A stretch of 64,000 nucleotides of DNA, from positions 12,044,501-12,108,500 of the forward strand of contig OZ014411.1 of assembly GCA_963965975.1 (NCBI GenBank). The letters are read 5' to 3'. How positions within the stretch are numbered: the stretch's first letter is position 1; each line of letters starts with the position of its first letter. The notes beneath the pieces are model-generated. The model had not been told where the DNA came from. It was given only the letters and a program-made list of their open reading frames with translations, and did not search any database. The translations under genes were made by a program, and so were the position numbers. This document shows, in pieces, positions 15,262-24,665 of this stretch. The stretch is from Xestospongia bergquistia. Lineage: Eukaryota > Porifera > Demospongiae > Haplosclerida > Petrosiidae.

Positions 15262-18200
15262 AGGTAACTTTTTGCTGCATGCTAGATTAAATATATATAT
15301 ATATTATATATATATTCATATATAGACCAGAATTAAAGGACAAAAGAACAGCACTCTCAATTTGTTGCTGACAGCAGCAAAGCAAGAGCTCTGTTCTTTT
15401 GTCCTTCAATTTTGGTCTAACCTGCTCTGTCTAAACAATATCAAGCACTCTTAAACAGACCTAGATATTCTAGCATATATACATATATGTATGTGTATAT
15501 ATAGTCACACTTAAGAATGCAACAAATGCTTTACTAAACCCAGATACACAAGCATGCAAAAACACTTGTCAAGTAATACTCACAGCAAAAATGTTTACTC
15601 GATATCTAGTGATACAATAAACTTGAAGAAAGAAAACAAAACAGACATATGTAAAACAGCAGTGTGAAAGTGAATAAGATCAAAAACAAAGTTAGAATAT
15701 ATGTATACAGAAATTTTACTACAAATGCTAAAGTTTACTATTATTCCGGAGAGACTAGAGATCAAAGCCCATTTCTCACTAAATCTAACCTATCACTTTG
15801 TGAGGCAACCCTGCATATCCATATATTGTTTAGTATAATAGTAATAAAAATAGTATAATAATAATAGTATTATTTGTACCTATGATTAATACACTTAGTT
15901 AACATTGATATACCCTTTATTCAATAGTCTTTGATTTCAAGAGATAAGGCAAATTACCTCTTTCCATGTTAATGTTAAAATAGTCCTTGATTTGCAAAAA
16001 AAATAGTACAATCTCTATCCAAAACTGTATAATGGATTTTGACCTTTTTAGAGCCTACTGTGTCACAAAGTTATTGTCACTATTATGATGATTATACAAA
16101 ACTTTTTAATGAAGTACTGCTCAATAGGAAATACCACATTGTATCATATCAGATTATCACTTAGTTTCCTTCTAATTACTCTGCACATTATAAGGGTTTA
16201 CTTTTTACTCTCATAGTAAGTAGACCATTGAATTTATATTTACAGTAATTCATGCATTAGTTTCTTGTTGTAGAATGTTATTATTTTTGTCCAAAAATAA
16301 TAAAAATTATTGATTTCTATATGAATTTTTATATTGTTTAAATTGTTGTCTCCCATTAGTACATGTACTGCATAAAAAGTAATGTATATTACATCTTATA
16401 AGACACTCATTTTATTTTTATTCGAATCATTGCTGTTAGTTACAATAGTTAAACATTTATGTGCGACTTTAGTAACTGACAAACCATTTTTGTGTCATTT
16501 CTTTGTTTTTTGAAATACATCATTGATGTTTATATTGTGACTGCAATGTTAGTCTAGAGAGATTCATTTTAAATATCTTTGCTTGAGGACTCCTCTTTCT
16601 ATATCTCTATAGATAGCTTTTTTTATATTAATAAATGGTAATATAATATAATTACTATACTGTGTTACAGTATAACTGTAGTGGAATTGTCTAATAGAAC
16701 AATGTACATTGTGTTAGAACAAATATATGATTGTCTAGATAATGTGTTATCAGTTTTAGTATATTCTCTGTTCTTGATATACAAGTAACTTTGACTATAT
16801 GTGTGTGGTACTTGTTGTTATCCTTGATTGATAAATGTTACTTGGTGTCAGAGGTTGGATCTGAGAGAAAATGGATTGTTAAAGACTCCAACCTCCAGGT
16901 CCTTTTAACTTCAAGAACCCAGATGAATGGCCTTGTTGGAAAAGTTGATTCGAACAGTTTTGACAAGTAACCAGTCTCTCAGATCAGGCTGGAGAAAGAC
17001 AAGTCAGTACCCTCCTTTATTGCCTATGTGAAGAAGGAGAGAACATTTTGCTTTCTACGAGTATCACTGCCAACGCTTGAAGGGATTTCAACAAAGTACT
17101 TGCCAAATTCAACAAGTTTTTCAATGTTAACAGAAACGTCATATTTGAAAGAGCTAGGTTTAACCAAAGGTATCAACAACAGTATGAAAGTGCCAAGGAA
17201 TACATCGCAGTTCTCTACAATCTAGCGGGAAATTGCAAATACGGAGATCAAGATGATACAATTCAAGTTAGATGCAGGGGATGAGGTCACTGCTATCTCT
17301 GAAAAGACTTACAGATGTCTACCATGAGTTCCTTTGCAGAAAACCTTGTTAGGTCTTAATTAGAAACTACTAAGAGTTTTAGGTCAATTTATGATGACAA
17401 TTGGGCACAAGGAGAAATCCTCACCACAAATTATTTTCGTGATAAAAGATCTCAAAAACAACTTGTTGGACTTACCAACCATTATTTCTCTTTGTCTGGT
17501 GGCCAAGACTGACTCCATAACTCACAATGAGTACACATCGAAAGTTTATACTACATCCCTAACTTGTTCAAAGGACTTGGTAATTTAGGAGAAGAATACA
17601 AAATTGTTATAAAGGCAGATGCTACACACTTTGCTCTCTATACTCTTCAAAAAATAACATTTCTGGTTTGAGATGAAGTCCAAGAGGAACTGAGACAAAT
17701 AGAGGAACTTGGTGTTATCTCCAAGATTAATAAACCTTCTCAATGGTGTGCAGGAATGGTAGTAGTTCCAAAGAAAAATGGTACAATAAGAATATGTGTG
17801 GACTTGAAACCACTTAATGAAAATGTTTTACAAGAAACATATTCTCTACATGGAGTGGACGAGACATTGGCTCAGCTCACAGGAATGACAATTCTCAGCA
17901 AGCTCAATGCTAATAGTGGTTCTGGCAGATACCCTTAGCTGAATTTTCCAGACCACTCACTACTTTTATTATGCTGTTTGAACACTACCATTTTAACAAA
18001 CTCCCATTTGGAATCTTCAGTGCACCTGAGCATTTTCAAAGAAGATTGACCAAGATCTTGGAAGGGCTAGAAGGTGTTCTATGTCACGTGAATGACATCC
18101 TGGTGTTTGGTCGCAATGAAGAGAAGCATGATGGAAGCTACATTAAAAAGAATTGAAGATGCGGGTATAACTCCTAATTCAGAGAAGTGCATATTCCATC

Positions 18201-21200
18201 AGAATCAACTGAAATTTCTAGGTCATATTATAGACAAGGATGGAGTTCATGTTAACCAAGAGAAAGTCAAATCAGTTGTAAACATGAAAGCATCTACCAA
18301 CATATCTGAATTTTGTTGCTTCATGGGAATAGTAAACCAACTGGCAAAATTTTCCGCTAACGTAGCTGAATTAACACAGCCATTAAGAGAATTATTGAGT
18401 AAGAAAAACACCTATTTATGGAGCCCCAATCAAGAGGAAGATTTCGAGAAAATCAAACAAAAACTCTCAAATCCTACAATACTTGCCTTGTATGACCCTA
18501 CCTCAGATACAAAGATATCAGCTGATGCCTCAACCTTTGGTCTAGGATCTGTACTATTGCATAAACATGGATTAGATGGAGACCAATTGCATATGCTTCT
18601 TGTGAAATGACAGAAACAGAAAGATGATATGCTCAGATTGAAAGAGAAGCACTAGTGGCTACTTGGACATGTAGAAAGTTTTTGGACTACATCATTGGTA
18701 AAACGTTTCACTTAGAAATCAACCTTAAGCCTCTGGTTTCCTTGTTAAGTACAAAACATCTAGACAACCTCCCACCACAAGTTGTGAGATTTTGGCTACA
18801 GTTAATGACATTTGACTACTCTATTAGCCATGTACCAGGGAAGTATATGTATCGTGATCCTACTATCATTACACACTTTTTAGGAGATGATAACGTAAAT
18901 GATATTGAACAGTTTGTTGAGGTCCAAGTGGAAAGTCTACTAGCTAGCAAGGACAGATCGTCAAACTGAATTGAACGACCCACTCTGCTCACAAGTTATC
19001 AAGTATTGTCAATCTAGTTGGCCAGAGAAACATATGATTCAATCCTCTCTAAAACCATATCGGACTGTTAGAGGTGAGCTAATAGTATGCAATAATCTAC
19101 TCTTTTTTAATAAACACATTGTTGTGCCTGAGTCTCTAAAGAAACACTTGACAAAATCCATGAGGGACATCAGGGAATTCAGAAAAGTCACTTAGAGCAA
19201 CATCATCTGTCTTGTGGCCAGGTCTCTTAAAAGAGATAGTTCAAACTGTACAGAAGTGTGCAAATTTGTGCCAGGAAGACCACCTAACCAAGTAAGTCAC
19301 TAATACCTTCAAAACTACGAGACTATCCTTGGCAAACATTGGATCAGATTTATTTGAGTTGGAAGGAGTTACCTACCTGTTAGTAGTTGATTACTTTTCA
19401 AGATACCTTGAAGTTATAAGATTGGACACGACCAATTCTCAAGCCATCATATCTTGCTTCAAGTCTACCTGTAATCATTATGGCTTCCTGAAGTACTTAC
19501 TAAGGACAATGGTCTACAATATATTTCACAAGAAATGAAAGGTTTTACAACATCTTATGGATTTGAACATGTTATTTGAAGTCCTTATTTACCACAAAGC
19601 AATTGTCAAGCTGAACTCACAGTCAAAATGGTGAAAATACTACTACTTAACAATAAAGACCAATATATCACTCTCCTAAACTATAGTGCAACACCTTTTC
19701 CATGGTGTGGACGTAGTCCAGCTGAGCTCCTGATGGGAAGACAAATTCGTACAAAGCTAACCCAAACTAAGGAGAATTTAATTCCAACATGGCATTACCT
19801 TGATATTTTCCAAAGGAAAAATGATAGAGAAAAGATCAAACAGAATTTTGATTGTCGACATAGAGTTCATTCACTACCAGTATTAACAGAGACACTCCTG
19901 TCTGGGTCACTTCAAGTACAAGACAAATTCCTGGCAATACAATCATCAAGCTGAAACACCAAGATCTTATGTGGTCAACACACCGTCAGGTCAAGTTTGT
20001 AGAAATCACCATCATCTAACTAACAGTCAGGACTGATGATAGTACTGAGACCTCTCAAAATGAAAATACTGCAGGAGACAGAGATTCAAGTAGTCTAACA
20101 GAAACATTAGTCGAGTTGACAGTCGTAGTCCAATCATTACTAGATCTCGCACAGGTGTAGTTGTGAACCCACCTAAATGACTGACTTTCTGAGAAAGGGA
20201 GATGAAGTGGAATTGTCTAATAGAACAATGTACATTGTGTTAGAACAAATATATGCTTGTCTAGATATTGAATTATTAGTTTATAGTATACTCTCTGTTA
20301 TTGCTATATAAGTACCTTTGGCTGTATGTGTGTGATACTTGTTGTTATTCTTGATTCATAAATGTTACAATAACTAAATGGAATTGGTAGCCATAACAGA
20401 AGAAATGTCATCATCAAAATTTTAAGTTCAAAATTTGTATAATTTTCTAGGATGGCAATACTCCATTAATATTAGCATGTCAGGAAGGACACCAGTCAGT
20501 AGCAATGATTCTATTAGAGAAAGGAGCTGACAGGCAATTACTTAATAAAGTTAGTAAATATATATTACTGCTTTATTATGAAAAAAATCTATTAATCAAT
20601 TTATAAATTTGGATCACAGTAATAGGAATATTACAAATGTGATTAAGATCAATGCAATTGTTATATTTGTAGAAGTGTTAATGGATCCATGAGATTTTAT
20701 AAAAATAAAACACACTAGCTTATTATCTATAAGCATTGATTTCCCATAAATTGGAAAAGGTTACTTAGCTCAATTAAATTTACAAAACTTTTACCATATA
20801 TTCCATCTTTTATATAAAATAATAATAAAAGACTTACAATTGAAATTTCACTAAATTATAACTAACTAACTTAACTAACTCATTCACTAACTTATTACTA
20901 GAATGGGGAAACAGCGTTGACACTGGCGGATAAAAAGGCTAAAGATTTTCATCAAAAGCTTGTACAGCAAATTGATCACATCAGTAAGTAGAAAGTGTCT
21001 TCGATAACAAAATGATTAGCAATATATTTTTGTTTTAGATAAGAGAATTTTATTGCAAGCGCTAGAAGAGGGTTACGTCATACTTTCTATTATAAAATTG
21101 CTTTTGGCTGGTCCTCCAGCTGTTGGTAAGACCTCCTTCAAACATCTTCTCTTTGACTGGAAACCACCACATTGTCATCATAGTACACCCATTGCTGATC

Positions 21201-23945
21201 GGCCTATTAGAGCTGTTGAAAGGGTAGCTACACGTGATGGTGCAAAAAGTTGGGAAATAGTTGATACAAAGGTGCTGATGCAAATGCTAGCTGAAGATAT
21301 TCATGTCCAAGCAAGTATAAATACCATGGAAACCACTAACCATTCTCAACATTCTATCATAAAAAAGGAAGCACCTTCATCAATCATTAAGAATGTCAAT
21401 GAAAAAGAAACACCACACCGAGATGGCCCCAGCCACACAATGTCTTCAAAGCCTTCTTTGGTGATGTCAGATGAAAAAGGATGTATGACACCCTTAGCAG
21501 TTCCTTCTAAGAATGACAAAGAATCAACTACTAAATCAAAAATAAAAGAGCAAAGTGAAGATGCTCTGTCTCAACAATCACATCACTCATCACTGAGAAG
21601 AGAGAACGTAGTTGATGTAGTAGATAGTTCTGTGAAACCATCAAATGATTCTCAATCTTTTGAAAGTGATACACTTGTTGAAAAAACGGCCAAAGAGGAA
21701 AGTGTTCTACAACTCTCTAAGAATATTCTTGCTGCAATGAAAACTGTAGCTTCTCGACAACTCTCACAGTCAACTTGGATATATGTACTTGATAGTGGTG
21801 GTCAACCGCAATTTGCTGATGTATCTAGAGCATTTGTACGTGGCAATACAGTCATTGTCCTTGTACATAAGTTGACAGATCAACTGTCAAGTAAGCCAAT
21901 CTTTCAATATTCTATTGATGGTAAGCCATTAACCCAACCTAAAGAGCTTAGGATGACCAATCTTCAGCTCATTACAACATATGTGCGTTCTATCTCATCA
22001 GCTAAGATAGCAGCTGTTGATGGTGGTGACAGTAAGTCGTCATTGCCTACATTCCTCATCATTGGTACCTATGAAGACAAAGTGAGAGGTCTGGGAAAGC
22101 TTTTACATGAATCGTTAAAGAAGAAGAATGCACAACTTATAGCAGCTTTACAGCAATACAAAGATCAATTGATATTTTATAATGAATCTGAGCAAGAGCT
22201 TATCTTTCCTGTTAATAATATGTGCATAAAAAATCGTCAAAAACTCTCATCTCTTGTTAGAACATATGTTTTTGGTCATGAGAAAGCAGTTATTAATAAA
22301 AAAGTTCCCATTCGTTGGTATGTTTTTGAGTCTAATATCAAAGAAGAAGGAGAGAAAAATGACCATGGAATTGTATCTCAAAGTCAATGTCAAGACATTG
22401 GCCAGACACTAGGAATGACTGAAGCACAAATACAAGGAGCTATCGCATTTTTCAAGTCTCTTTCAGTTTTCTTGCACTTCAATACTTGCTCTCACCTCAT
22501 TTTTACAAATCCACAATACTTCTTGGATGCCCTTTCTAATATAATTCGCATATCATTTGTTGATTTCCCTCAAGAACTACTACAGAAAGGAAAGATTTTG
22601 CCACCAAATGCTCACCGCCAACTTCAAGAAGAAGGCTTGTTCACAATAGATCTCCTAGATCTCGTATCTATTCAATTTGCTCCAGGTCTTTTCGAAAAAA
22701 ATGACCTGCTACGGTTACTATGTGACCTCTGTATTGTATCTGAAGTACATCACAAGGAGTCCACATATTACTTTATTCCAACGGCTTTATCTCCTAAACA
22801 TCTTACTTCAAACGAAAAGGAAACATTTGCCGAAATACTTGAGCCATTGGTTTTATCTTTTGAACAAGGAGTTGTTCCTCAGGTAAGAACAATCAGAAAT
22901 AATCGTTGCTATTATTCTTATTTCTTAGGGTTTATTTCCAGCCACCGTTGTGGCATTGTTAAATCGTAAAGAGCCTCCATTTTTCACACTTGATTGTCTC
23001 AATGCACAATTTCCTTGTCAACTCAGATTTGCTGTTAAAATGCAGTCATCTGAACCTCGTGGAGCATTACTTTTAGTTGACACAATGCTTTGGATGGAAA
23101 TCTATTGGACTGGTGATCCAGCTGAATGCTCTACTCTACATTCTCTAGTCACTACTGCCATTAACTCCTGTGCTGAACCTCTAGCTTATGATTCATCTGC
23201 TCTTAAGTGTAAACCTGGTACAATCTGTAATATGAAACATCGTTTTCAGCAAGAAATGCTTCCTGTTCATATAGCACTTGTTACTGTTAACAAAAGAAAG
23301 AAAGTTAAATTGTCTTGTACTAAACAAGACTTGCCACCAGTGGAATTGAGTAAAAAATTTCAGCCTTGGATGGAAGGATTTGGTTAGTATTTATCACTTA
23401 TTTTAGTTATATTAGTTATCATGACACTTTTCTTTATTGTATGTTTTAATTTGGAACATAGTCACTTGAACTCACTTCATTGCATTGATATTTGTTTTTT
23501 ACGTCACAGACAGCAAACTAGAGAAACATATTGTACTTAGGTTCCTTTCTTCTATCAGTGCAAAATGGCAAGAGATAGGAAATCTACTTGGAGTTGACTC
23601 TAATACTATTGAGGGGTTGTGTCATTCATGTTACTCTGATCAAGTGAAGATGTCCAATATGTTGCAAAGCTGGTTTGACAATGAGCCTACTCCAGTGACA
23701 TGGGGTAACATCGTCAGTATTCTGAATGGTCCTCTTCAGAAGAAATCACTTGCCATTGAAATCTGCCAATTCCTTGTCAATGAATCAGGTAAGTCATTAA
23801 ATATTACTATAAAAATTATACATGCTACATTGACATTTTGTATGAAACTAATCAGTTGTGTAGTAGGATCATTGCACTTTACTTAGTAAGTTATAATTGC
23901 TAATATTATTATATTATAGATATTCCTCACAGCAGTACTTTGTAA
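6..23945 (+). CDS. Ankyrin array - GTPase - COR-like - death-domain protein (5' end outside window)
   Basis: Spliced gene with 30 exons visible: 25 full ankyrin exons (blocks 6-1683, 7044-15116 and 20451-20549), a partial ankyrin exon 20902-20983, then 21039-22882, 22929-23382, 23510-23788 and 23920-23945 (TAA stop 23943-23945). All chosen junctions are GT/AG and the phases agree throughout, giving about 1,720 visible residues. The order is ankyrin repeats, GTP-binding domain with a P-loop, winged-helix/COR-like region, death domain. By analogy with Roco/DAPK and NLR-like proteins it would be a cytoplasmic signalling switch: ankyrin repeats bind a partner, the G domain switches, the death domain recruits adaptors. 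The ligand is unknown. The last residues (SSTL) fit a class I PDZ-binding tail, which is weak evidence. The start codon lies before base 1. Exons and splice sites were read directly; the function is inference. Confidence 0.85.
1731..1860. repeat. Palindromic TA-core element, copy 1
   Basis: About 31-bp imperfect inverted arms (starting CTAGTGGTGTAG and ending its mirror form, arms sharing AAAAAGTTAC and AGTTTATATA) flank about 70 bp of TA repeats. It lies 47 bp after the donor of ankyrin exon C. Together the arms can fold into a long cruciform. It looks like a short non-autonomous foldback element. A second full copy is at 15164-15285, also 47 bp after the paralogous exon C, and a right arm alone is at 5480-5516. 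Confidence 0.6.
1888..1982. repeat. 95-bp hairpin repeat, copy 1
   Basis: Arms of about 33 bp, starting AGACCAGAATT-AAGGACAAAA and ending in the reverse complement, surround a GC-richer loop that contains TTGCTGACAGCAGCAA. Copies at 5622-5716 and 15324-15418 are nearly identical. A single arm with a different continuation is at 49701-49732, so the sequence is a dispersed element and not only a product of the local duplication. Confidence 0.6.
1983..2340. repeat. Block downstream of hairpin, truncated copy
   Basis: About 360 bp (starts AACCTGCTCTGTCTAAATGA, ends at AAAGCCCATTT) that also follows the hairpin at 5717-6067 and at 15419-15777. This copy stops at 2340 and runs into TA repeats, while the other two continue (CTCACTAAATCTAACC). 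It holds no convincing coding sequence. Confidence 0.55.
2387..5479 (-). mobile_element. Decayed hAT transposon (ZMYM1 / P52rIPK-like transposase)
   Basis: A 3.1-kb element inside the intron, with hAT-like imperfect terminal inverted repeats: left CAAGTGCTGATCCAGG followed by G-run, right (reverse) CAGTGGGTGGCTGATCTAG. The minus-strand transposase is broken by stops and frameshifts. From the N side one sees a Ser/Gln-rich leader (about 5110-4750), a TTF-type zinc-finger segment with GWYLP and FVNTPFVNYNKS (4640-4310), ASQKVALQGHKQD (about 4280), the DDE/RNase-H-like core with SHGQAYDTTASMSS and ILHTLNLVICNSS (4047-3580), and the C-terminal hAT dimerisation segment with IGSTEAERSFSCLRQIHTWL (2700-2600). 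No clear 8-bp target duplication is visible because both flanks are TA repeats. It is not active. Confidence 0.8.
2491..5288 (-). pseudogene. hAT transposase pseudogene
   Basis: Open segments at 2491-2862, 3263-3478, 3580-4047, 4115-4336, 4306-4644 and 4747-5112 are consecutive parts of one transposase, in changing frames. Family knowledge: DUF4371/RNase-H-like core plus Dimer_Tnp_hAT. Every domain junction has at least one frame break, so no functional enzyme is made. The gene lies antisense to the ankyrin gene, within its intron. Confidence 0.75.
5480..6990. repeat. Second copy of the palindrome/hairpin intron block
   Basis: This block begins with the right arm of the TA palindrome (5480-5516), then TA and TG microsatellites (5520-5605), the hairpin (5622-5716), the downstream block, and about 900 bp that match 15778-16842 in the other long intron. 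The two differ near 6170-6270, where the copy at 15870-16130 has a further stretch of roughly 260 bp. No gene is seen in 5720-6800 apart from this. Confidence 0.6.
6813..7005 (+). mobile_element. LTR copy with ~30 bp of leader, rest deleted
   Basis: 6813-6977 matches the LTR at 16677-16842 (starts TGTAGTGGAATTG, ends near ATGTTCA), with the same upstream bases (ACAGTATAAC). It is followed by a damaged leader (GGGATCTGAGAGAAGATAGA) that matches the region just after the primer-binding site of the full element. At about 7005 it switches to ankyrin-intron sequence. So this is the 5' LTR of a duplicated element whose interior and 3' LTR were deleted. Confidence 0.75.
7044..14827 (+). repeat. Tandem array of ~0.93-kb A-exon/intron/B-exon/intron units
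   Basis: Nine head-to-tail units, each an A exon, an intron of about 260 bp, a B exon and an intron of about 480 bp. The introns share long near-identical stretches, for example the segment after each B donor and the one that leads into each A acceptor (TGTAATATATTTAG). The unit starting at 8902 is about 100 bp short because of a deletion in its second intron (near 9520). Two more units of the same type lie at 6-461 and 935-1388. Length changes occur only in introns, never in exons, which suggests selection on the reading frame. Confidence 0.9.
7044..15116 (+). CDS. Ankyrin exon block 2 (nine A-B pairs, then C)
   Basis: Nineteen 99-nt, phase-0 ankyrin exons. A type: 7044-7142, 7971-8069, 8902-9000, 9735-9833, 10668-10766, 11591-11689, 12519-12617, 13434-13532, 14370-14468. 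B type: 7400-7498, 8330-8428, 9260-9358, 10089-10187, 11020-11118, 11947-12045, 12870-12968, 13793-13891, 14729-14827. C type: 15018-15116. Every exon is open and exactly 99 nt. Most variation sits at a few positions: ARN/ACN/GARN in type A, and in type B the first residues (DGWL or YGVM) and the LN[HDY]T stretch, where position-specific binding differences could arise. The A-to-A spacing is 833-936 bp, usually about 930. Introns are nearly identical between units, so the array amplified or was homogenised recently. Confidence 0.9.
15164..15785. repeat. Third copy of palindrome + hairpin block
   Basis: TA palindrome 15164-15285, hairpin 15324-15418 and downstream block 15419-15777, in the same order as at 1731-2340. 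It sits 47 bp after the donor of the second type-C ankyrin exon, the position of copy 1. The shared position shows that exon C and its following intron were duplicated together. Confidence 0.6.
15786..16676. other. Intron sequence paralogous to 6090-6812
   Basis: Non-coding intron DNA. It matches 6090-6812 closely except for about 260 bp near 15870-16130 that replaces a different short stretch in the other copy. I see no coding sequence or RNA gene in it. It ends at the target site ATAAC (16672-16676) of the LTR element. Confidence 0.5.
16677..16842 (+). repeat. 5' LTR
   Basis: 166 bp, begins TGTAGTGGAATTG and ends ATGTTACT. It pairs with 20203-20369, from which it differs at a modest number of positions. 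The matching copy at 6813-6977 is closer to this LTR than to the 3' LTR (both read ATATATGATTGTCTAGATAA). Confidence 0.85.
16870..19960 (+). pseudogene. gag-pol relic of the LTR element
   Basis: The gag part (about 16895-17300) shows FNFKNPDEWP, with stops and frame changes. Reverse transcriptase starts at about 17756 with VVVPKKNGTIRICVDLKPLN and continues with FNKLPFGIFSAPEHFQRRL. The active-site box reads VNDILVFG, with Asn in place of the first Asp. The RT thumb and RNase H follow at 18140-18610 (GHIIDKDGVHVN, ISADASTFGLGSVLL), then the RNase H end 18655-18960, and integrase zinc-binding and core pieces (SDLFELEGVTYLLVVDYFSR, about 19335-19400). At least seven frame breaks separate these blocks, so no working polyprotein is possible. 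Confidence 0.8.
20203..20369 (+). repeat. 3' LTR
   Basis: 167 bp, begins TGAAGTGGAATTG right after a polypurine tract and ends TGTTACA. The base run ATAAC that follows equals the bases before the 5' LTR. Visible differences from the 5' LTR imply an old insertion. Confidence 0.85.
20451..20983 (+). CDS. Last ankyrin repeat exon and partial repeat/linker exon
   Basis: Exon 20451-20549 (99 nt, phase 0) encodes DGNTPLILACQEGHQSVAMI and ends in a GAD-type loop. It belongs to neither the A nor the B type and is not part of the homogenised array. Exon 20902-20983 (82 nt) starts NGETALTLADKKAKDF, a half ankyrin repeat that caps the array, and ends in phase 1 at GTAAGT. It joins in frame to the G-domain exon at 21039. 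These exons would form the C-terminal cap of the ankyrin solenoid and the linker to the GTPase. Confidence 0.85.
21039..22882 (+). CDS. GTPase (Roc-like) and COR-like exon
   Basis: An 1,844-nt exon, phase 1 in and phase 0 out. Near its start it carries a hydrophobic strand and the P-loop GPPAVGKTS (G1). About 190 residues later comes the G3 motif DSGGQPQF, then a G4-like IGTYEDK (in place of NKxD). Between G1 and G3 lies a long Ser/Lys/Glu-rich, low-complexity insertion, where ordinary small GTPases have a short switch I loop. After the G domain (from about 22310, IRWYVFES) comes a helical winged-helix region with SQCQDIGQTLGMTEAQIQ and FTNPQYFLDALSNII, as in COR-A type domains of Roco and related proteins. 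It would act as the nucleotide-dependent switch. The G motifs are seen; the COR assignment is inference. Confidence 0.82.
22929..23382 (+). CDS. COR-like region, second exon
   Basis: A 454-nt exon that begins GLFPATVVALLNRKEPPFFT right after the acceptor TTCTTAG. It ends in phase 1 at GGATTTG before GTTAGT. Its frame joins the previous exon (ends CAG, phase 0) and the death-domain exon. The content (WMEIYWTGDPAECSTL, a Cys-containing stretch, then a Lys-rich turn) continues the COR-like part. A decayed copy of this exon lies about 1.3 kb downstream. No catalytic motif is recognised in it. Confidence 0.82.
23510..23788 (+). CDS. Death-domain exon
   Basis: A 279-nt exon, phase 1 in and out. 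It reads DSKLEKHIVLRFLSSISAKW, then QEIGNLLGVDSNTIE, a Cys-containing turn, MLQSWFDNEPTPVTWGNIVS and a final helix. The spaced W, IG--LGV, L--W and TWGNIV pattern is the classic six-helix death domain, which makes homotypic contacts with adaptors in death and innate-immune signalling. The domain lies at the very C terminus, as in DAPK and many sponge and cnidarian GTPase receptors. It joins in phase to the terminal exon at 23920. Confidence 0.85.
23920..23945 (+). CDS. Terminal exon with stop codon
   Basis: A short exon after the acceptor TATTATAG. It completes the split codon and adds DIPHSSTL before TAA (23943-23945). An AATAAA lies downstream at 24278-24283 and could serve as a poly(A) signal; no further sequence support is visible. 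Confidence 0.7.
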
Positions 23946-24409
23946 TAGCTACTACAACTAAATATGCAAAGGTATGAATAGAAATTTTAGTATGTAAACA
24001 AAATAATATATTTAAATTGATAATAGATCATAGAAAGTTTCACTTAAAACTTATAAGCAATCATAATGTAATTGTCAATACAAAGTACATTCTGTATTGT
24101 CTTTTATGAAACTAAGTAATTAATTATTGTTTTAGTATGAAATGATTTATTGAAGTCAAAGAATGTTTTTGATATCAAGCAACATTCAGACCACTAATCA
24201 TTTTTTTTTCTCTTTTGTAGATACACATGGACCGGAGCTACTTCCTTTTTTATTATTTAAGTATTAGTGACTTTGATAATAAATTGAGAATGTTGTTTTT
24301 GACTTTTAATATATTTATAATTTTGTAGGTATGTTATTAGTTAAGTTAGCAATAATAAATTATTTTTTAAATTTAATTGGAAAGTCCAAATTTAGTAAAA
24401 CTATATACT
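23946..24409. other. 3' flank of the receptor gene
   Basis: AT-rich sequence after the stop. AATAAA occurs at 24278-24283. I see no other coding or structural feature here. Confidence 0.35.
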
Positions 24410-24665
24410 TCCTGTTCATGCTGTGGATACAAAGTATTGTGCCACTATAGCTTATTTATCATTTCCCTGCTCTGAAGTGCAATCCTGGTGTTTTCTGTAA
24501 CTGAAACATCATGTTCAGTGAGTGTCTCTGGTTAATGTACCAGCTTGTACTGCTAAAAATAAAAAGAAAAGGAAGTTAAAGTGTTTTATACTATACAGGA
24601 TTTGCCACAGGTGGAGTTGGGTAAAATGTTTTTTAATGGATAGAAGGATAATATTATAGGTGAAT
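24410..24665 (+). pseudogene. Decayed duplicate of the receptor's second COR-like exon
   Basis: This stretch follows the order of 23090-23382: CTTCCTGTTCATGC, TGTGCC-CTATAGCTTAT, TCTGAAGTGCAATCCTGGT, CTGTAACTGAAACATCATGT, a Lys-rich AAAGAAAAGGAAGTTAAAGT, GGATTTGCCAC-GGTGGA and GGATAGAAGGATAA match successive pieces of that exon with substitutions and small gaps. The reading frame is lost (for example TGA in CTGTAACTGAAACATC and TAG in the final helix). No matching death-domain exon is seen after it. Confidence 0.7.

Larger units (their letters stand above)
16677..20369 (+). mobile_element. Ty3/gypsy-type LTR retrotransposon, decayed
   Basis: 5' LTR 16677-16842 and 3' LTR 20203-20369 (166 and 167 bp, TG...CA type; the last base of the 5' LTR is mutated). 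Both are flanked by the 5-bp target duplication ATAAC (16672-16676 and 20370-20374). A primer-binding-site-like TGGTGTCAGAGGTTGG starts near 16843 and a polypurine tract (GAGAAAGGGAGA) ends at 20202. The interior encodes gag-like and pol-like segments, all broken. The pol order (RT, RNase H, integrase) is that of Ty3/gypsy elements. It lies in the sense orientation within the intron between ankyrin exons 15018-15116 and 20451-20549. Confidence 0.9.

Noticed and set aside
16677-20369. Possible endogenous retrovirus
   Set aside because: No envelope-like frame between integrase and the 3' LTR; the space (19960-20200) is too short. A plain Ty3/gypsy retrotransposon explains it.
21062-21283. Minus-strand 73-residue frame
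   Set aside because: Antisense shadow of the GTPase exon.
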